The translations under genes were made by a program, and so were the position numbers. DNA of 64,000 nt from Salibacterium halotolerans (GTDB lineage: Bacteria; Bacillota; Bacilli; Bacillales; Marinococcaceae): contig NZ_FOXD01000004.1 in NCBI RefSeq assembly GCF_900115625.1, positions 124,001-188,000 on the forward strand, given 5' to 3'. The notes under the pieces were generated by a model that was not told the DNA's origin, made no database searches, and saw nothing but the letters and a program-made list of their open reading frames with translations. Position 1 is the stretch's first letter; each line of letters opens with the position of its first letter. Below, piece after piece: positions 59,940-64,000 of this stretch.

Positions 59940-59975
59940 CGGTCTCTGCCTTGAGAAGCAGGGACCGTTTTTTTT
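59940..59975 (+). terminator. Terminator after cupin gene
   Basis: A stem CGGTCTCTGC / GCAGGGACCG (one mismatch) with an eight-base loop is followed by eight T residues, eight bases after the stop. Confidence 0.9.
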
Positions 59976-60007
59976 AAAACATAAAACAAGGAAAATCGAA
60001 GTTATTA

Positions 60008-61477
60008 TTATGAAATGTTCGATTCGGAATGATCTTGATGGTTCTCTTCCAACTTCCGGATGCCAAAGCCGTTCGTGTAGAGGGCGAGAAAACCATACAA
60101 CGCAGAGAAGACGAAACCGCCCAGGTTAAATATCGCCCACGGCAGGAACTCAAAGTTACCTACACCCAGCGTTGTGGCCATAAATACACCGGATACCGTC
60201 CAAGGCATCAATACTTCGGTGATTGTAACGGAGTCTTCCATATTCCGGGACAGGTTCGCCGGGTGCATGTTCTTTTCCTGATAAGCTTTTCCGTATATAT
60301 CCTGAATAAGAAAGTAAGTCACCAACGCGTTGGATGTGCCGTTAATCACGGCAAAACCGGTTAAAAGGGACGCAAAGGTGAGGCTTCCGATTGTTTTCAA
60401 ATATACAATTACCTGTTCCAGAATAACATTCAGCGCCTGGGATTTCTCCAGGGCGGAAGCAAAGAAAAAGGCAACGAATACAAAGAACGTGGCATTGTAC
60501 ATAGAGTAAAGGCCGCCTCCGCTAAGCAGGGATTGAATATCTTCCGTAACGACTCCTTCTCCCAATCCGCTGATGGTGTCGGCGATCATTTCAATACTGA
60601 AACCTGATACCGCTGAAGCAAAGACATTTCCGAGTGAAACATTCTGAAGAATCAGAGCAAGGATCATAGCAGAGAACGAAGAGGCAAATAGAACAATCAA
60701 TGGAGACTTTTTCATGATGGAACCAGCGATCACAATAACGGCCGGAATCAGCAGAACAATATGAAGCTGAAACAACTGATCGATACTGTCGATCATCGTC
60801 CGGATATTTGACAGCTGACTTGTGTTGGTTTCAATGTTCAGCCCAACAAAGAAAAACACAATAAAAGCAATGATTGATGAAGGAATGGCGGTGTATAACA
60901 TATGTTTAATGTGTTCATAAATGTTCGCACCGGCAGCGAGTGAGCTCATATTCGTCGTATCCGATAAGGGTGACAATTTGTCCCCGAAGTAAGCGCCGGA
61001 TACCACGGCCCCGGCGGTAACAGCCAAGGAGATATCCATTGTCTGGGCAATGCTCATCAAGGCAACCCCGATCGTACCGGCAGATCCCCAGGATGTGCCA
61101 ACACAGGTGGAAACAATCGCTGTTACCAAAAAGGCGAGCACGTACAGGTAATTCGGATTAATCATTTCCAGTCCGTAATAAATAAATAGTGGAATCGTAC
61201 CGGCAATAAACCATGTTCCAATGAGCAGTCCGATGCTGAATAAAATAAGGATGGCGGGCAGGGCTTTTTTTATTTTTTCTCCCATTAACTCAATAATGGA
61301 ATCCCAGCGGTTTCCGTTCAGCATAGCGAAAATGGCGAACACAACTCCCGCAAAAAGAAGCATCAATTCGGCTGGATATTCCATAACTCCGATTCCGGCG
61401 ATGAAAATGGCAACCGTTAGTACAATGGGAATCAAAGCCATGACGATGGAGGGGCGTTTTACACTGTCTTCACTCAT
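60008..61477 (-). CDS. nhaC: NhaC-type Na+/H+ antiporter
   Basis: A 489-residue antiporter with about eleven hydrophobic helices. Its length and motifs (GTSWGSAGTIGVALMSIAQTM, SGAYFGDKLSPLSDTTNMSSLAAGANIYEHIKHM) are those of the NhaC family, which exchanges Na+ or carboxylates for H+. The ATG at 61477 follows AAGGAG by nine bases; a TTG at 61483 is too close. It lies directly downstream of the PLP enzyme gene on the same strand, so the two probably form a unit and the carrier may handle an amino or organic acid. A truncated homologue lies at 33163. Confidence 0.88.
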   Translation of the reverse strand: MSEDSVKRPSIVMALIPIVLTVAIFIAGIGVMEYPAELMLLFAGVVFAIFAMLNGNRWDSIIELMGEKIKKALPAILILFSIGLLIGTWFIAGTIPLFIYYGLEMINPNYLYVLAFLVTAIVSTCVGTSWGSAGTIGVALMSIAQTMDISLAVTAGAVVSGAYFGDKLSPLSDTTNMSSLAAGANIYEHIKHMLYTAIPSSIIAFIVFFFVGLNIETNTSQLSNIRTMIDSIDQLFQLHIVLLIPAVIVIAGSIMKKSPLIVLFASSFSAMILALILQNVSLGNVFASAVSGFSIEMIADTISGLGEGVVTEDIQSLLSGGGLYSMYNATFFVFVAFFFASALEKSQALNVILEQVIVYLKTIGSLTFASLLTGFAVINGTSNALVTYFLIQDIYGKAYQEKNMHPANLSRNMEDSVTITEVLMPWTVSGVFMATTLGVGNFEFLPWAIFNLGGFVFSALYGFLALYTNGFGIRKLEENHQDHSESNIS

Positions 61478-61491
61478 TTTCAAACACTCCT

Positions 61492-62646
61492 TTAAGAAAT
61501 AGTGGAGAAGGCTTGTTCCAAATCTTGAATCTGCATTTCGTACCCTTCAAGACCGACCGATAACCGGATCAAGTCCGGAGGCAGGCCACCGGCTTTCAAC
61601 TGCTCCGCATTATCATCTTTTAACGGGGATGTGACCAGGCTTTCGAATCCTCCCCAGCTCACCCCGATTTTGAAAAGGTCGAGGCTGTCAATAAAGCGGG
61701 ACACATTCTCAAACCCTCCTTCTTCTAGTTCAAAACTGATTAATCCAGAGAAGCCAAGCATCTGCTCTGACAGGAAGGGAGCGGAATCGGTATAAAGACT
61801 GGGGTGGTGCACCTGTTTAACGGCTTGCTTCGTGCGCAGATAATCCACGATATGCGATGCATTCGTTTCGTGCTGTTCCAGACGAACCGGAAGCGTTCTC
61901 AATCCCCGCAGCACAAGGTAGGCGTCATGCGGCGAAAGCACGGAACCTCCTAATTGGAAGCCGTCTTTGAAAATATGATCGATCATGTCGGCTCTTCCAA
62001 TGACAGCTCCGCCGACTAGATCGCTGTGTCCGCCGATGTATTTCGTTAAGGAATGGACGGTTATATCAAAACCGAGCGTCAGCGGTTTCTGAAAAAGGGG
62101 AGTAGACCACGTATTATCAATAACAGAAGTGATGTTGTGACGTTTGGCGATGGCTGCCGTATCTTGTAAATCCAGTACTTTCATCAGCATGGTGCCGGGA
62201 CTTTCCGTATAAATCATCTTCGTCTCCGGCTGAATCGCGGCTTCGAGCTCCTTTGGATCATTTTCGATGAAAACGGAAGTAATCCCGAACTTCTCCAGCA
62301 AGCCCGCCAGCTCTTTGGTCGGACCGTATATATGATTCATGAATATGACATGATCACCGTTTTGTAAAAGAGATAAAAAGATCGAGCTTATGGCCCCCAT
62401 GCCGGACCCAAAACACTTGCACTGCTCCCCCCTCTCCAGCGATGCCAGTTTGTACTCCAAGACGTTCACTGTCGGGTTCACTCCGCGCGTGTACACGTAC
62501 TGTTCTCTTTCTTTTTTCTGAGCCTCGGTGAACTCCCGGAATGTCGGAAATGTGAAAAGAGAGGTCTGGTACACTGGAACGGAGGCCGCTCCATGATAGC
62601 TTTCGGTATCGATATCGGTACAAATCTTTTTATCCACCTGCAACAT
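61492..62646 (-). CDS. Cys/Met-metabolism PLP-dependent enzyme (cystathionine gamma-synthase/lyase family)
   Basis: A 384-residue PLP enzyme of the transsulfuration family. The Schiff-base lysine lies in VHSLTKYIGGHSDLVGG, and YTRGVNPTVNVLEYKLASLE plus GSGMGAISSIFLSLL are typical. It could be a cystathionine or methionine gamma-lyase or an O-acyl-homoserine sulfhydrylase; motifs alone cannot decide. The ATG at 62646 is preferred; a GTG at 62658 is possible, and neither has a clear ribosome site. It diverges from a GntR gene and precedes nhaC. Confidence 0.88.
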   Translation of the reverse strand: MLQVDKKICTDIDTESYHGAASVPVYQTSLFTFPTFREFTEAQKKEREQYVYTRGVNPTVNVLEYKLASLERGEQCKCFGSGMGAISSIFLSLLQNGDHVIFMNHIYGPTKELAGLLEKFGITSVFIENDPKELEAAIQPETKMIYTESPGTMLMKVLDLQDTAAIAKRHNITSVIDNTWSTPLFQKPLTLGFDITVHSLTKYIGGHSDLVGGAVIGRADMIDHIFKDGFQLGGSVLSPHDAYLVLRGLRTLPVRLEQHETNASHIVDYLRTKQAVKQVHHPSLYTDSAPFLSEQMLGFSGLISFELEEGGFENVSRFIDSLDLFKIGVSWGGFESLVTSPLKDDNAEQLKAGGLPPDLIRLSVGLEGYEMQIQDLEQAFSTIS

Positions 62647-62686
62647 AAGGCAACACACTTTCTAATGATGTATTGCAATTATACTA

Positions 62687-62707
62687 TCATACTATCATGC
62701 TGTATGA
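62687..62707. promoter_or_regulatory. Candidate operator between PLP-enzyme and gntR genes
   Basis: TCATAC-N9-GTATGA forms an inverted repeat inside a TATCATACTATCATG repeat, about 40 bases before the PLP-enzyme start. Its symmetry and position suit the adjacent FCD-type GntR regulator. Confidence 0.45.
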
Positions 62708-62797
62708 AAGGTTAGATTTTTCAGAATTATATGCAAGGTCATCTGTTTCCTATATATTTGATACAATGGAGGTGTCCAGACAGGAGGGTGTATAAAG

Positions 62798-63481
62798 GTG
62801 AAAACGATGAAAAAAGAACGGCTCTCTGAAATGGCCGCCAAAGAAATAAAAGACTATATTAAAAGAAACGAGCTGCAGAAGGGAGATAAGCTCCCGCCGG
62901 TGTCGGAATTAATGGATACCCTCGGCATTGGACGCTCCACTCTTCGCGAAGCTCTGCAGCTATTGGAATCACGTGGTGCGCTGCACGTGTTGAACGGCAA
63001 AGGCACCTTTGTGAAAGATATGAAGCCGTTTCACATTCAAACCTCCATCGAAACCGATAATAAAAAACAATTTCTGCTTGAGGCTCTGGAAGTACGGAAA
63101 GCACTCGAAGGAAAAGCAGTGGATCTTGCCGTTCTTCACGCGGAGGAAACAGAAATACAACGCATGGAAGATTATTTAAAAGCCTATGTTGAAGCGATTC
63201 AGAAGGGGGAACGGGAGAAGGCGAACGCCGCGGACGAAGGATTCCACCAAGTCATTTACGAAGCGGCGGATAACGAGCTGTTAAAAAGTATCATCGATTC
63301 GGTGGGAGATAGCTTTCATGAATTCTGGAACGAACCCTTCGGCGTGGAAGACATTTTTGACCAGAGCTACCCTTATCACGAAACCCTGCTGCAGGCGATG
63401 AAAGAAAGAAATTCAGAAAAAGCTGCCGAGGCTTTCCAGCAGATTATGGACTCTGTAAGATCCTCGATTAAGAGTTTTTGA
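62798..63481 (+). CDS. GntR family transcriptional regulator with FCD domain
   Basis: A 227-residue FadR-group regulator. The N-terminal winged helix reads LSEMAAKEIKDYIKRNELQKGDKLP and GIGRSTLREALQLLESRGAL, followed by a helical FCD ligand domain with metal-site residues in ADEGFHQVIYEAADN and FDQSYPYHETLL. The GTG start follows AGGAGGG by nine or ten bases. It diverges from the PLP-enzyme/nhaC unit, which it probably controls. Confidence 0.92.
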   Translation: MKTMKKERLSEMAAKEIKDYIKRNELQKGDKLPPVSELMDTLGIGRSTLREALQLLESRGALHVLNGKGTFVKDMKPFHIQTSIETDNKKQFLLEALEVRKALEGKAVDLAVLHAEETEIQRMEDYLKAYVEAIQKGEREKANAADEGFHQVIYEAADNELLKSIIDSVGDSFHEFWNEPFGVEDIFDQSYPYHETLLQAMKERNSEKAAEAFQQIMDSVRSSIKSF

Positions 63482-63759
63482 ATCTAATCAAAACACCTAT
63501 AGGTTGGCGTTAGAAAGTAAACAGGGATACTGATAAAACGATGCCTTAAAATGCATATATGTCATAGTACATCGTTCAATTGTTAATCTCGCTAAAGATG
63601 ATTGAGAGTATTTGGAAAAATGTTATCATTCACTTGAGTGATTGATGCGTGCGTCCAAATCATTAACAGTTTAGTGCAGTTTCTTCTTCAGCCATACCAT
63701 CATTTACTTTTTTTCAGGAAAAAAACTTATTCATGCAGGATATTGTTTGGAATTCGTCC
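63482..63759. other. AT-rich intergenic region
   Basis: No open frame with a ribosome site and no clear terminator was seen between the GntR gene and the broken PLP-enzyme gene. Confidence 0.45.
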
Positions 63760-64000
63760 ATGTCAGAGTATCAGTGTATTCAATGTAATGCAGTATTTTC
63801 TCTTGAAGTAGATATGTTTGAAGCCGGCATGCGCCTGGCACAGCCAACCCGTCAGTGTTAAACCTGTATACAACGAAGCCTGGGCTATGGACCATCTTCT
63901 CCCTTTTCATCAGCATATCACAATGGGGGAAGGAGGGACTCCTTTATTGCCGGTGGATTCAGGACAAGCGTCTGTGTACATTAAATTAGAATCCCAAAAC
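63760..64000 (+). pseudogene. Broken threonine-synthase-like PLP-enzyme gene (runs off window)
   Basis: The frame from ATG 63760 encodes a zinc-ribbon start (SEYQCIQCNAVFSLEVDMFEAG, then a second cysteine pair C-*-T-C split by TAA at 63859). The next frame continues the family pattern (NEAWAMDHLLPFHQHITMGEGGTPLL), so a stop and a frameshift are needed to join the two parts. This resembles the N-terminus of threonine synthase-type enzymes. The rest lies beyond the window. A sequencing error could also explain it. Confidence 0.6.

Overview
The window reads as chromosome from a spore-forming Bacillaceae species, probably salt- or alkali-adapted. The evidence is a SpoVAF-type germination protein, two YjcZ-like sporulation peptides with sigma-K-like promoters, a YppG-like protein, FosB, a PadR/PadC pair, two NhaC-type antiporter genes (one broken), a glycine-betaine binding protein, strong AGGAGG ribosome sites and hairpin-plus-T terminators. 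The genus cannot be fixed by eye. No rRNA, tRNA or CRISPR array was seen.

Layout. 1-13.2 kb: a truncated RlmCD-type methyltransferase, a small toxin-antitoxin pair, a DUF6933/pRiA4b protein, an aldehyde dehydrogenase, fosB, small secreted and membrane proteins, padR/padC with its operator, an orphan betaine-binding lipoprotein, an Rrf2 regulator, DUF4317 and a membrane M23 protein. 13.4-29.1 kb: a polysaccharide-utilisation locus. A 1270-residue secreted GH59 (galactocerebrosidase-family) enzyme diverges from an operon of two ABC permeases, a binding lipoprotein, a heparinase II/III-fold protein, a YesM/YesN-type two-component system, a DUF2264 protein and a sugar isomerase/epimerase. 29.2-37.7 kb: a quinol-monooxygenase-like protein, an AEC carrier, an AT-rich decayed stretch with duplicated yjcZ genes and an ISL3-type element in an nhaC gene, DUF4256, a 14-cysteine mini-protein whose ribosome site lies in a hairpin, and a Gfo/Idh/MocA oxidoreductase. 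37.9-41 kb: spoVAF and bioB with a BirA box.

41.7-47.5 kb: a PTS operon with a PRD regulator carrying its own EIIA domain, a phosphofructokinase-like kinase, ascorbate-type EIIB and EIIC, a TPR-like protein and a class II aldolase. 48.2-55.8 kb: a DeoR regulator divergent from an operon encoding two polyol dehydrogenases, a polyol-type MFS permease, RpiB, DhaK, DhaL, GlpX and a transketolase C-terminal remnant. This fits tetritol (threitol/erythritol) breakdown to erythrose 4-phosphate. 56.5-64 kb: membrane proteins, a cupin, NhaC, a Cys/Met-metabolism PLP enzyme, a GntR/FCD regulator and a broken threonine-synthase-like gene.

Two families of intergenic repeats, both with a 21-bp period, run through the window: family A (GAGCGAAA core, four arrays) and family B (GGCATGTA core, five main arrays and two short secondary runs). 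Four family-B arrays are joined to a roughly 148-bp block of AAACGTAA repeats. A small hydrophobic peptide gene and its decayed paralogue lie beside two of these composite copies.
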